A stretch of 64,000 nucleotides of DNA from Streptomyces sp. NRRL S-87 (GTDB lineage Bacteria; Actinomycetota; Actinomycetes; Streptomycetales; Streptomycetaceae). The position numbers and the translations under genes were made by a program. Of the stretch, positions 9,372-17,024 are shown piece after piece. The notes under the pieces were generated by a model. That model did no database searches. It saw only the letters and a program-made list of their open reading frames with translations, and was not told the origin of the DNA. The stretch's first letter is position 1. Each line of letters opens with the position of its first letter. The DNA is taken from the NCBI RefSeq assembly GCF_000719335.1, contig NZ_JOGB01000015.1, positions 1-64,000 of the forward strand, in the 5' to 3' direction.

Positions 9372-10592
9372 TCAGCCGCCGCCGGGCAGTGCGCCGGAGA
9401 GCTGGAGCAGTTCGACGAACGCGTCGATGCCCGGCGGCACGGGCCAGTCCAGGTCCCGCATCGCCGCGAGGTCGGCGGCGGCCCGGGCGGCCACGTCGGG
9501 CACGCCGGCGTCCACGGCCTTGGCCAGGACGGACCAGCCCGCCTCCCACCGCGGCCGGGTGAGCTCGCTCTGCACGGCCGCGACCACGGCGATGAGGAAC
9601 GCCAGCTGCCGGTCGCCGCGTTCGGGCAGCGCGAAGGCGTCCGGGTCGGCCAGCACCCGGTCCGGGTCGGGCAGGTCGAGGTGCTCCAGGTACGACAGCA
9701 GCTCGATGCCCGCGGCCTCGCCGACCGCGCCGGTGAGCGCGGCCGCCAGGGCCTCCCGGTCGGCACCGGACGCGTACCCGGTGGCCAGCAGTCGCAGCGC
9801 CATCTCCCAGGTGCGCGGCGAGGGCCAGGCGCGGCCGCGGCCCTCGGCCTCGGCCGGCATGTGGTGCACGAGGCCGGGGCGGGCGGTCAGGAACCCGGAG
9901 ACCACGCCCCGGGCCCGGGCGACGGCGCCGGGGACGCGGCCGGGGTCGACGGCGGGGATGGCCACCTCGGGCCAGGTGCCGGCCATGCCGCGGGCGACGG
10001 TGCGCGGGTCGTGCGTCCAGTCGAGGTGCACGAACCGGTTGGCCAGCGGCGGACTCAGGTGCCAGCCGTCCGCCGCGCTGGACGGCGGGTTGGCCGCGGC
10101 GACGATCCGTACCGACTCGGGCAGCACGAGGCTGCCCACGCGGCGTTCGAGGACCACGCGCAGCAGGGCCGCCTGCACGGCCGGCGGGGCGGAGGACAGC
10201 TCGTCGAAGAAGAGCAGGCCGTGACCGGTGCGGGCGAGCCGCACGGCCCAGTCCGGCGGGGCCATCGGCACGCCGGTGGTGGCGGGGTCGTCGCCCACGA
10301 TCGGCAGGCCGGCGAAGTCGGAGGGCTCGTGGACGCTGGCGATGACGGTCTCCAGCTCCACACCGAGCGCGTCGGCCAGTTGCTGCATGCCGGCGGACTT
10401 CCCGATGCCCGGCTCGCCCCACAGCAGCACCGGCTGATTGGCCGTCACGGCCAGGGCCAGGGCCTGGAGCTGGACGTTGGCGCCGGGCTCGGTGCGGGTG
10501 GCGCGCAGCCGGGCACCGAGGGCGTCGGCGGCCGCCAGCGCGGGCGGCGGCGGGGACGACGGCGGGGGGCCGAGCGGGGCCGGGGGGCTCAC
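9372..10592 (-). CDS. MoxR-family AAA+ ATPase
   Basis: A 406-aa protein starting at GTG 10592, overlapping the ankyrin-gene stop by 4 nt (GTGA). Walker A is GEPGIGKS (residues 59-66), Walker B is LLFFDEL (D130, E131), sensor 1 lies in RIVAAANPPS and an arginine finger is likely in LANRFVHLDW. The N-terminus is a Pro/Ala-rich extension. MoxR ATPases act as chaperone-like motors that insert cofactors or remodel partner proteins together with a VWA protein, encoded here by the next gene downstream. The two upstream repeat proteins (LRR, ankyrin) are probably recognition or substrate components. Confidence 0.87.
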   Translation of the reverse strand: MSPPAPLGPPPSSPPPPALAAADALGARLRATRTEPGANVQLQALALAVTANQPVLLWGEPGIGKSAGMQQLADALGVELETVIASVHEPSDFAGLPIVGDDPATTGVPMAPPDWAVRLARTGHGLLFFDELSSAPPAVQAALLRVVLERRVGSLVLPESVRIVAAANPPSSAADGWHLSPPLANRFVHLDWTHDPRTVARGMAGTWPEVAIPAVDPGRVPGAVARARGVVSGFLTARPGLVHHMPAEAEGRGRAWPSPRTWEMALRLLATGYASGADREALAAALTGAVGEAAGIELLSYLEHLDLPDPDRVLADPDAFALPERGDRQLAFLIAVVAAVQSELTRPRWEAGWSVLAKAVDAGVPDVAARAAADLAAMRDLDWPVPPGIDAFVELLQLSGALPGGG

Positions 10593-12382
10593 GCGTCGTC
10601 CTCCTCGTACTCCTCGTCGTCCTCGCGCTCGTCCATCCACTCGTCGTACCAGTCGGCCCCGATGCCCGGGAACTCCTCCTCGACGCGCGTGCGCAGGAAG
10701 GACAGGTCGGTACGCCGGTAGCGGCGCACCAGCTGGGCCAGCGAGAGCTCGGCCTCGTCGACGACGTCGATGCGGCTGCCGGCCGCGACCAGGGCGTTCA
10801 CGAGCGCGACGGAGCCGCCGAACTGGACGGCGACCTGCAGCGGCGTCAGGCCGCCGAGCGTGCTGGTCGCCTCGAGGTCCAGGCCGGCCGCCAGCAGCCG
10901 CGGCAGGAGGTCGTCGTGGTCCAGCAGGTTCAGCACGTGCAGCAGCGTGTACCCGCGGCGGTCGCGGACCCGCGGGTCCGTACCGGCGTCCAGCAGCGCC
11001 GTGACGCCCGGGGTGTCGCCGTGCTGCGCGCGCAGGAACAGCTCGCGCCGCTCCTCCTTGAGGGCGCGCGGCAGCCGGCCCTCGCCCGAGGTCCAGTGGT
11101 GCTGGACGGCGAAGCAGCCGGAGACGGCGCCGCCGAAGGCCCGCATGGCCCGCTCGCGCTGCTGCTCCGCCGCACTGTGCCGCAGCAGGTCCAGTACGCC
11201 GCCACCGGAGCGCACCTCGTGCCACTCGCCGCGGCAGCGCACCCGGACCGGCGCCGGCAGGGCCGGGCCGGGCGGGCCGGCGGCGGGGCCGGCAGCGGGG
11301 AACAGGGCGGCGGCGACCAGCGGGTGCAGCTCCTGCGGGGTGATCCGGCCGGAGCGGACCAGGTCGACGTCGACCGGCCGGCTCCGGGCGAACTCCGGCA
11401 GCCGGGCCAGCCGGCGCGCCTCCTGCCAGTGGATGGTGGACACCTTCAGGCCGCGGCTGCCGGTCGGCTCCGCGACGATGTTGCCCATCCGGCTCACCAC
11501 GACCCGGAAGCGGTCGCCCTCGCCGGCCGCCTGCAGGAGCCGGACCTCGGCCTCCAGGCGGGTGAGGTCGACCAGGGTGCTCGCCGTCACGACGGACGGG
11601 GCGGCGGGGTTGCCGTACCGGTTGGGCGACTCCGGCACGGTCAGGTCCCGCTCGATGCCGGCGGCCGCGTACGCCTCGGCGACGTCCTCGCGGGCGTGCA
11701 GCAGCGCGACCCACTCAGCGCGTGCGGCCGGGTCGTCGGTGCCGGGATCGGCGTCGGGCAGGTCGGGTCCGGGGAGCGGGGTGCCGTCCGCGGCGAAGAA
11801 CGGCAGCCGGTCGGCACCACCGGTGAGGCGGGCGCGCAGCTCGGCGGTGCGCCGGCCGTCCCACAACGGGCGGGCGGCGATCCAGTTCTCGACCCGGAAG
11901 CCGTCGTTGAAGGTGTAGAGGTCCTCGTGCTCCCGTGCCGGCACGGGAGCGCAGTGCAGCCGCAGCCGCTGCGGCCCGTCGACCATCGCGCCGGTGGTGG
12001 CGGACAGCACCGGCGCCGTGGCGCCCGACCCGTAGCGGGCGAACAGGACGCGCACCCCGGGCAGGAGGGTGGTACGGCCGCCCAGCGTGCGGGGCAGGTG
12101 CCAGCGCACCAGGTCCGGGGCCAGATGGCGCAGGTCGTCCTCGACGGCCTCCGCGACCGCGGACCCGTACCGGTCGGCGAGGTCGGACAGCGTGAACGTG
12201 ACGTCCACGGCGGCCACGGCGCAGGCGGCCCCCCAGTCGCCGGCCGACCGGTGTCCGGTGGCCCGCTCGATCATCCAGCGGGGTACCGCGTAGCGGCGGG
12301 CGCGCTGCCAGGACGCGCCGTCGTCGGCCAGGTATCCGCCGGGCAGCCGGAGGACCTCCGACGGCCGGGTGCGGGCGCTCAT
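10589..12382 (-). CDS. Ankyrin-repeat protein with large unknown N-terminal region
   Basis: A 597-aa protein. Roughly the first 430 residues are an unrecognised, apparently globular region (RYAVPRWMIERATGHRSAGD; LYTFNDGFRVENWIAARPLW). Residues about 440-570 carry about three to four ankyrin repeats (ELFLRAQHGDTPGVTALLDAG; GYTLLHVLNLLDHDDLLPRLL; GLTPLQVAVQFGGSVALVNAL). The extreme C-terminus is strongly acidic (DEREDDEEYEEDDA). The ATG at 12382 overlaps the LRR stop by 4 nt (ATGA), showing translational coupling. Its role is unknown; position suggests it provides a protein-interaction surface for the MoxR/VWA pair. Confidence 0.8.
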   Translation of the reverse strand: MSARTRPSEVLRLPGGYLADDGASWQRARRYAVPRWMIERATGHRSAGDWGAACAVAAVDVTFTLSDLADRYGSAVAEAVEDDLRHLAPDLVRWHLPRTLGGRTTLLPGVRVLFARYGSGATAPVLSATTGAMVDGPQRLRLHCAPVPAREHEDLYTFNDGFRVENWIAARPLWDGRRTAELRARLTGGADRLPFFAADGTPLPGPDLPDADPGTDDPAARAEWVALLHAREDVAEAYAAAGIERDLTVPESPNRYGNPAAPSVVTASTLVDLTRLEAEVRLLQAAGEGDRFRVVVSRMGNIVAEPTGSRGLKVSTIHWQEARRLARLPEFARSRPVDVDLVRSGRITPQELHPLVAAALFPAAGPAAGPPGPALPAPVRVRCRGEWHEVRSGGGVLDLLRHSAAEQQRERAMRAFGGAVSGCFAVQHHWTSGEGRLPRALKEERRELFLRAQHGDTPGVTALLDAGTDPRVRDRRGYTLLHVLNLLDHDDLLPRLLAAGLDLEATSTLGGLTPLQVAVQFGGSVALVNALVAAGSRIDVVDEAELSLAQLVRRYRRTDLSFLRTRVEEEFPGIGADWYDEWMDEREDDEEYEEDDA

Positions 12383-13521
12383 CGGTACACGCTCGTGATG
12401 GCGGCGAGGTCGGGATGGGCGGGCCGGGCGGGCCGCAGGCGGGCGGTGAAGGACCGCTTGACCTTGCGGGGCAGACCCGGGCCGAGGCCCACGTACTCCA
12501 GCGGGGAGCCCTCGGGGACGGCGCCGAGCAGCTGCTTCGCACCGCGACCGGTGAGCCCGGTGTGGCGCAGTTCCAGGCGGCGCAGCGGCGTGCCGGGGAG
12601 GGCGGCGGCCAGCGCGTACGCCCCTTCGTCACCGGTGGCGTTGGCGGGGGCGCCCAGGCTGCGCTCGGACAGCGGTCGGCCGAGGTCGAGGGCCTCGATG
12701 CCGCCGAGCGCGTCGGCGAGGGCCAGAGCACCGGCCGGACCGATGCCGTTGCCGCCCAGGCCGAGCCGGACCGGGCGCGCGGGCTCGGCCGCCGCGGCGG
12801 CCGCGAGCACGGCGGCGCCCTCGTCGCCGAGGTGGTTGGCGGGCAGGTACAGCTCGCGGACGCCGGCCTCGCGGACGAGTGCGGCGAGCAGCGGCGCGTC
12901 GTCCGCGGTGAGGCCGTTGCCGCCCAGGAAGAGCCGCTCCAGCGGCGTCCCGCGGGTGCGCAGGGCGTCGAGGAGGACGCGCACGCCCTCGCCGCCGATG
13001 CCGGTGTTGACCAGGTCGAGCGTGCGCAGGGTGCGGTTGCGGCGCAGCAGCGCGGCCAGGGTGCGGGCACCGTCCTCGAAGACCGGGTTGCGCTTCAGCC
13101 ACAGGGCCTTGACCGAGGTGTCGTCGGCGAGTGCGTCCGCGAGGGCGGTGACGCCGGTGGGGCCGATGCGGTTGCAGCCCAGGTAGAGGGTGCCGATGCC
13201 GTGGTCGCCGGCCGCGAGGGCGGCGGCGAGCGTGTGCGCACCCTCGTCGCCGATGGCGTTGGTGCCGAGCAGCAGGTGCCGGGCGTGCGGCGACCGGGCG
13301 GCCGCCTCCGCCACGCGGGCGGCGCCGACCGGGCCGAGCCCCTGCTTGCACAGGTCGACGCGGCCGTCCGCGCGCAGCGTGCCGAGGGTGAACGTCTCGT
13401 CGCCGGCCAGGTCCTGGCCGGACGCCAGTCGGGCGAGCAGCGGGTCGAGCCCGGCCGGGTCGGCGAGCGGCAGGTCGGGGTGCTCGATCGCGGGGCACCG
13501 TACGGGTATCGGCCGTGTCAT
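12379..13521 (-). CDS. Leucine-rich-repeat (RNI-like) protein
   Basis: A 380-aa protein, first gene of the operon. ATG 13521 follows GGTGGAG. The body is a run of about nine RNI-type LRRs of roughly 28 residues with the N-x-I/L-G-D/P-x-G pattern (LLLGTNAIGDEGAHTLAAAL; LYLGCNRIGPTGVTALADAL; LFLGGNGLTADDAPLLAAL; LYLPANHLGDEGAAVLAAAA; GLGGNGIGPAGALALADAL). These form a solenoid used for protein or ligand binding. There is no signal peptide. The gene begins 59 nt after the 3' end of the tRNA-like gene on the same strand. Confidence 0.85.
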   Translation of the reverse strand: MTRPIPVRCPAIEHPDLPLADPAGLDPLLARLASGQDLAGDETFTLGTLRADGRVDLCKQGLGPVGAARVAEAAARSPHARHLLLGTNAIGDEGAHTLAAALAAGDHGIGTLYLGCNRIGPTGVTALADALADDTSVKALWLKRNPVFEDGARTLAALLRRNRTLRTLDLVNTGIGGEGVRVLLDALRTRGTPLERLFLGGNGLTADDAPLLAALVREAGVRELYLPANHLGDEGAAVLAAAAAAEPARPVRLGLGGNGIGPAGALALADALGGIEALDLGRPLSERSLGAPANATGDEGAYALAAALPGTPLRRLELRHTGLTGRGAKQLLGAVPEGSPLEYVGLGPGLPRKVKRSFTARLRPARPAHPDLAAITSVYR

Positions 13522-13580
13522 CACCACTCCACCGGTTTCCATCGCCGGTGCCCGGCGTCGACGCGACAGGAAAGAAGACG

Positions 13581-13653
13581 CAAGACCGGTCGGATTCGAA
13601 CCGACGTCCTCCAGCTCGATGCTTGGGCGCGACGACCTCTGCGCTACGGCCTT
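13581..13653 (-). tRNA. tRNA-like gene with abnormal anticodon arm (possible tRNA pseudogene or non-canonical RNA)
   Basis: Read on the minus strand, a 7-bp acceptor stem forms (AAGGCCG with CGGTCTT, one G-T). It extends to 9 bp with the two flanking bases. U8-A9, a 4-bp D stem (GCGC/GCGC) and a perfect T arm (GTCGG TTCGAAT CCGAC) follow. The region between D and T arms is only 21 nt and cannot form a normal 5-bp/7-nt anticodon arm with a 4-5 nt variable loop. The best fold is CCAGC/GCTGG with a bulged A and a 5-nt loop. Forcing a normal loop gives U33 and anticodon CGA (Ser) but an unpaired stem and no long variable arm. No CCA is encoded. A good -10 box lies upstream. Confidence 0.55.
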
Positions 13654-13662
13654 GCTGCGGAG

Positions 13663-13668
13663 ATCATA
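13663..13668 (-). promoter_or_regulatory. -10 box (TATGAT) for the tRNA-like gene
   Basis: On the minus strand TATGAT sits ten bases before the acceptor 5' end, placing a start site within about three bases of the mature 5' end. No clear -35 is seen 16-18 bp upstream. The surrounding 50 bases are noticeably AT-richer than the rest of the window. Confidence 0.5.
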
Positions 13669-13691
13669 GCGGCACCTCCCGCCGGACTCGA

Positions 13692-14954
13692 TCACCAGTT
13701 TGAACATTTTGCGCCACCGACCGTGAGCGCCCGGGGCGCCCGTACCGGTAGCCCGGTAGCCCGGTAGCCCCAGGTGCTGCGGGGCGCGGCCGGAGGCGCC
13801 TGCCGGCACCGCGGTCCCGACGGGGCGCGGGCTCGGGCCGTGTGACGGCCCGTCGGGCCGCGGAGCGCCGGACGCGGGGTTACCGTGGCCCCGTGGAGCT
13901 GTTGCTGATGTCGGACACGCACGTGCCCGCCCGGGCCAGGGCGCTGCCGGGCGGGCTGCTCGACCTCGTACCGCGGGTGGACGTGGTCGTCCACGCGGGG
14001 GACTGGGTGGACGCGGGCACGCTCGACCTGCTGGAGGCGCGGGCGCGCCGGCTCGTCGCGGTGTACGGCAACAACGACGGGCCGGACCTGCGCGCCCGGC
14101 TGCCCGAAGTGGCGTACGCGGACCTCGGCGGGCTGCGGTTCGGCGTCGTGCACGAGACCGGCCCCGCCCAGGGGCGCGAACGGCGCTGCGCCGAGCGGTT
14201 CCCGGACCTCGACGTGCTCGTCTTCGGCCACAGCCACGTCCCGTGGGACACCGTCGCCGACGACCGGCTGCGGCTCCTGAACCCGGGTTCGCCGACCGAC
14301 CGCCGGCGGGAGCCGCACTGCACGTACATGACGGCCCGGGTGGCGGACGGGGACCTGGTCGACGTACGGCTGCACCGGATCCCGCGCTCCGACTGAGCAG
14401 CGCACCTGGTCGCCGTTCGGCCCGACGCCCTTGATGGCGACGGGAGTTCCGTCCGGGGCGAACGCGTGGTGGAAGGTGAAGGCGTGCGGCGCGGAGCCGT
14501 GGTCGCGGAGGTGTTCCAGCCTGGCGACCCCGTCCCGCCAGGTGGGTATCACACTGTCGTGGACCCACCAGAACACGTAGTTCGGGTGTCCTGTCCTCTC
14601 GAACCAGTCGTAGCGCCTGTTCAGCGCCGCACGGTGCATACCGGTGTAGACGGCGTCGAACGCGGGGCGCAGGTCGGTCCAGAGCGAGAGGGTCGCGGCC
14701 AGGGCGGTGGTCTCCGCCGTACGGCCCTTGTCGTACCAGGTGGGTACGGCGAACCCTCCCCACGCACCCCAGTCCGCATCGAAGAGCGCGCCCCGGGCGA
14801 TGTCTTCCGAGTCGGCATGGGCGAGGTACCCGGGTTGCCGGCTGATCTCCGGGTAGACGGCCGTCCCGCTGGCGTAGAACTCGCGCGTGAGGGGTCCGGG
14901 ATCGGCAAGGGGGGACTTCAGGACGCCGAACGTGTACAGCGCAAGACGGGGCAT
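13692..14954 (-). CDS. DUF3291 protein whose frame runs on past the family-like region
   Basis: ATG 14954 is preceded by GGGAG. The first ~185 residues look like DUF3291 (MPRLALYTFGVLKSPLADP; YPEISRQPGYLAHADSEDIA; DWGAWGGFAVPTWYDKGRT; LNRRYDWFERTGHPNYVFWW), a small dimeric alpha/beta-barrel-like family of unknown function. Family similarity appears to end around AIKGVGPNG (near 14420). From there the frame stays open for another ~235 codons to 13692, entirely antisense to the convergent phosphoesterase gene, with non-protein-like composition. Either the original stop was lost by a deletion at the junction or the true end is obscured by a frameshift. The C-terminal boundary is therefore uncertain. 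Confidence 0.55.
   Translation of the reverse strand: MPRLALYTFGVLKSPLADPGPLTREFYASGTAVYPEISRQPGYLAHADSEDIARGALFDADWGAWGGFAVPTWYDKGRTAETTALAATLSLWTDLRPAFDAVYTGMHRAALNRRYDWFERTGHPNYVFWWVHDSVIPTWRDGVARLEHLRDHGSAPHAFTFHHAFAPDGTPVAIKGVGPNGDQVRCSVGARDPVQPYVDQVPVRHPGRHVRAVRLPPAVGRRTRVQEPQPVVGDGVPRDVAVAEDEHVEVREPLGAAPFAPLGGAGLVHDAEPQPAEVRVRHFGQPGAQVRPVVVAVHRDEPARPRLQQVERARVHPVPRVDDHVHPRYEVEQPARQRPGPGGHVRVRHQQQLHGATVTPRPALRGPTGRHTARARAPSGPRCRQAPPAAPRSTWGYRATGLPVRAPRALTVGGAKCSNW
13746..13772 (+). repeat. Three tandem copies of cggtagccc
   Basis: A 9-bp unit is repeated three times in the space between the tRNA-like gene and the phosphoesterase gene. No function is apparent. Confidence 0.6.
13893..14396 (+). 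CDS. YfcE/MJ0936-type metallophosphoesterase
   Basis: A 167-aa cytoplasmic protein with the full calcineurin-like metal-binding set: MSDTHVP (DxH), HAGDWVD (GD), YGNNDGPD (GNND) and FGHSHVPW (GHSH). It ends with LNPGSPTDRRREPHCTYM, typical of the YfcE/MJ0936 group of small phosphodiesterases that hydrolyse phosphodiesters with Mn2+ or similar metals. The natural substrate is unknown. GTG 13893 is chosen because VELLLMSDTH is where family members begin; the upstream ribosome binding site is weak. It is convergent with the DUF3291 gene. Confidence 0.87.
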   Translation: MELLLMSDTHVPARARALPGGLLDLVPRVDVVVHAGDWVDAGTLDLLEARARRLVAVYGNNDGPDLRARLPEVAYADLGGLRFGVVHETGPAQGRERRCAERFPDLDVLVFGHSHVPWDTVADDRLRLLNPGSPTDRRREPHCTYMTARVADGDLVDVRLHRIPRSD

Positions 14955-15241
14955 GCGTGTCTCCCTGGTCGGGGCCCGGTGTGGACCCGGTAACTCCGCG
15001 GCGACCATGGGTGATCGCCCGGGATCAGGTGAAGGTAGCCGCCTTCGCGGGCCCTGTCGAAGTTGCGTTTTCCCTGCCCGGGTGCCCTCTTGGGCCCGCC
15101 CTCGCCGACCCCGTGCGCGTTTAGCACACGCGGGCGCGTCAACGGGCGGATTCCCGGCATGCCCACCCCCGGAGTGCGGGGCTCCGGCTACCGTGGCGGA
15201 AGCGGTCGACTCCGGTGGCGGCCGGGGGAGGAGCGGGCGAG

Positions 15242-15910
15242 ATGGGCACCACGGTGGTGGGGTTCCGGCTCGGCTGGGACGCGAAGGGCCGGCAGGCGAC
15301 GGTGGTGCTCACCCAGGCCGGGGTCCTGCACCACAGCACGGGGCTGCTCGGCATGGCGCCGCGCCCCGCACGGCCCCACGCCCCCACGGCCCCCGATCCG
15401 CACCCGGTGCCGCGGCAGGCCGCCACGCTGCGCAAGCTGTACGTCGACCTCGTCGACCGCGGCTACTCCCGCGAGCTCATCCCGCCCGCCTGCGTGCGCC
15501 TCGACGTGGACGAACACCCGCTCCACGCACGCCCCTTCGGCGACCGCGCGCCCCGCGCCCACCCCGAGCTGATCGACGACTTCACCGGCGTGGCCCCCGC
15601 CGGCCCCGGGTCGCTCGAGGACGCCCTGGCCGCGTTCTACACGGCGATCGGGCTCACCCCGCGCCGCAAGGTCCCCGTCCCGCCCGGCGCCGGAGGCGCC
15701 TCCCCGGCGGTCCGGGCGGCCCAGCGCGCCCTGTCGGAGGGCCGGACGCTGGCCTCCCGCCCGCGGCGCGGCGCCGGGTGGACGGTCACGACCGGGGGTG
15801 TGCGCCTGCACGCCGGCCCCGTCGGCGCGGACCTCAGCCACCGCGAAGTGGCCGACCTCCAGGCGGCCCTGACGGCGTGGCTCCGCCACCGGGGGCCGCG
15901 CGGCGGGTGA
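15242..15910 (+). CDS. Protein of unknown function
   Basis: A 222-aa protein with a good GGGGGAGGAG ribosome binding site before ATG 15242. I do not recognise the family. It opens with a beta-strand-like MGTTVVGFRLGWDAKGRQAT, has a Pro-rich loop (RPARPHAPTAPDPHP) and a helical stretch LRKLYVDLVDRGYSRELIPP. The C-terminus resembles a small alpha/beta module (WTVTTGGVRLHAGPVGADL, then HREVADLQAALTAWL). No signal peptide, membrane segment or catalytic motif is visible. It stands alone, divergent from the DUF3291 gene. Confidence 0.6.
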   Translation: MGTTVVGFRLGWDAKGRQATVVLTQAGVLHHSTGLLGMAPRPARPHAPTAPDPHPVPRQAATLRKLYVDLVDRGYSRELIPPACVRLDVDEHPLHARPFGDRAPRAHPELIDDFTGVAPAGPGSLEDALAAFYTAIGLTPRRKVPVPPGAGGASPAVRAAQRALSEGRTLASRPRRGAGWTVTTGGVRLHAGPVGADLSHREVADLQAALTAWLRHRGPRGG

Positions 15911-15912
15911 CC

Positions 15913-16000
15913 CGCTGCTTACCCCTTGCTCCTTGCCGCTTACCGCTTGCCTCTCGCTCCTTGCCGGCTGTCGGCTGCCGGCTGCCGACTGCGCCGACCG
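15913..16000 (+). repeat. CT-rich short-period repeat
   Basis: Degenerate repeats of cttgccgctt/ctccttgccg followed by three ggctg(t/c)c(g)-type units fill the space after the 222-aa gene and before the convergent methyltransferase. Probably slippage-generated, possibly structured in RNA. Confidence 0.5.
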
Positions 16001-16027
16001 CCACCGGCGGGCGGCGGCCCGGGCGGG

Positions 16028-16906
16028 CTACGCGCCGGCCCGCTCGGCCGTGAACAGCAGGTACTCCCACTCCATGGTGCCGTCGTCGAGATAGCGGCCG
16101 GCGAGCTCGGCGAGCGCCGCGTCCAGCGCGGCCACCCGCTCGGCGTCCTCCGCCACGAACCGGTACGTCGCGATGGTGGGCCCGTACGTCGCCTTGAAGA
16201 AGTCCCGGAAGTCCTCCGGCCGTTCGAACCGGTCGACGCGCAAGGCCTGCCGGCGGGCCTCCACCCCGGTGACCCGGTCACCGAACAGCGCGCGGACGTG
16301 CCCCTCGTCCCCCCACATCGGCGGCGGCTGGGCGCCGGGCGGCGGCGGGGGCGCGAACGGGCGCATGGTGGCGAACATCTGGCCGATGAACCCCTCGGGC
16401 GTCCAGTTGATCAGTCCGATCGTGCCGCCCGGCCGGCAGACCCGGACCAGTTCGTCGGCGGCCGGCTGGTGGTGCGGGGCGAACATGACGCCGACGCACG
16501 ACATCACCCGGTCGAACTCGCCGTCCGCGAAGGGCAGCGCCTCGGCGTCCGCCACCTGCCACTCCAGCCGCGCCCCGTGCTCCTCGGCGAGGCCGCGGCC
16601 GACGTCCAGCAGCTCCGGCGTGAGGTCGGAGGCCACGACGTCGGCGCCGAGCAGGGCGGCGGGAATGGCCGCGTTCCCCGAGCCTGCGGCGACGTCCAGT
16701 ACCCGGTGCCCGTCCTGGACGCCGCACGCCCGGACGAGCTGGGGGCCGAGTTCGGCGACGACCTCCGTGACGACCGCCGGGTAGTCGCCCAGGGCCCACA
16801 TCGCCCGGTGCTTCGACTTGAGGGCCCGGTCCGCCTGGTCTGCCTGGTCTGCCTGGGCTGCCCGGTCCGCCTGACCGCCCTGGTCCGCTGCGACTGACTC
16901 GTTCAT
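16028..16906 (-). CDS. Class I SAM-dependent methyltransferase
   Basis: A 292-aa protein; ATG 16906 has GGAGG nine bases upstream. After a low-complexity N-terminus built from repeats of Gln-Ala-Asp (QADRAAQADQADQADRA) comes a Rossmann methyltransferase. Motif I is VLDVAAGSGNAAIPAA, followed by ASDLTPELLDVG, VADAEALPFADGEFDRVMS and RVCRPGGTIGLINWTPEGFI. The order resembles UbiE/COQ5-like or Methyltransf_11/25 enzymes. The substrate cannot be inferred; no biosynthetic neighbours exist here. Confidence 0.85.
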   Translation of the reverse strand: MNESVAADQGGQADRAAQADQADQADRALKSKHRAMWALGDYPAVVTEVVAELGPQLVRACGVQDGHRVLDVAAGSGNAAIPAALLGADVVASDLTPELLDVGRGLAEEHGARLEWQVADAEALPFADGEFDRVMSCVGVMFAPHHQPAADELVRVCRPGGTIGLINWTPEGFIGQMFATMRPFAPPPPPGAQPPPMWGDEGHVRALFGDRVTGVEARRQALRVDRFERPEDFRDFFKATYGPTIATYRFVAEDAERVAALDAALAELAGRYLDDGTMEWEYLLFTAERAGA

Positions 16907-17024
16907 GACACCGTTCCTCCGCGCGCGTCCGGTTGGTCCCTTTTCGAGCCTAGCCGCGGGGACCGGACGGCGCCCCGCGGCCCCACCGGAGCCCCCGGCG
17001 GCGCCGCGGAGCCCGCCGTGGCCG

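Noticed and set aside
6729..10721. Plus-strand open frame of about 1330 codons across the phosphatase and MoxR operon
   Set aside because: It runs antisense to genes with intact catalytic motifs and has no recognisable domains.
13581..13653. Selenocysteine or allo-tRNA
   Set aside because: The acceptor could be extended, but there is no long variable arm, no 6-bp D stem and no UCA anticodon.
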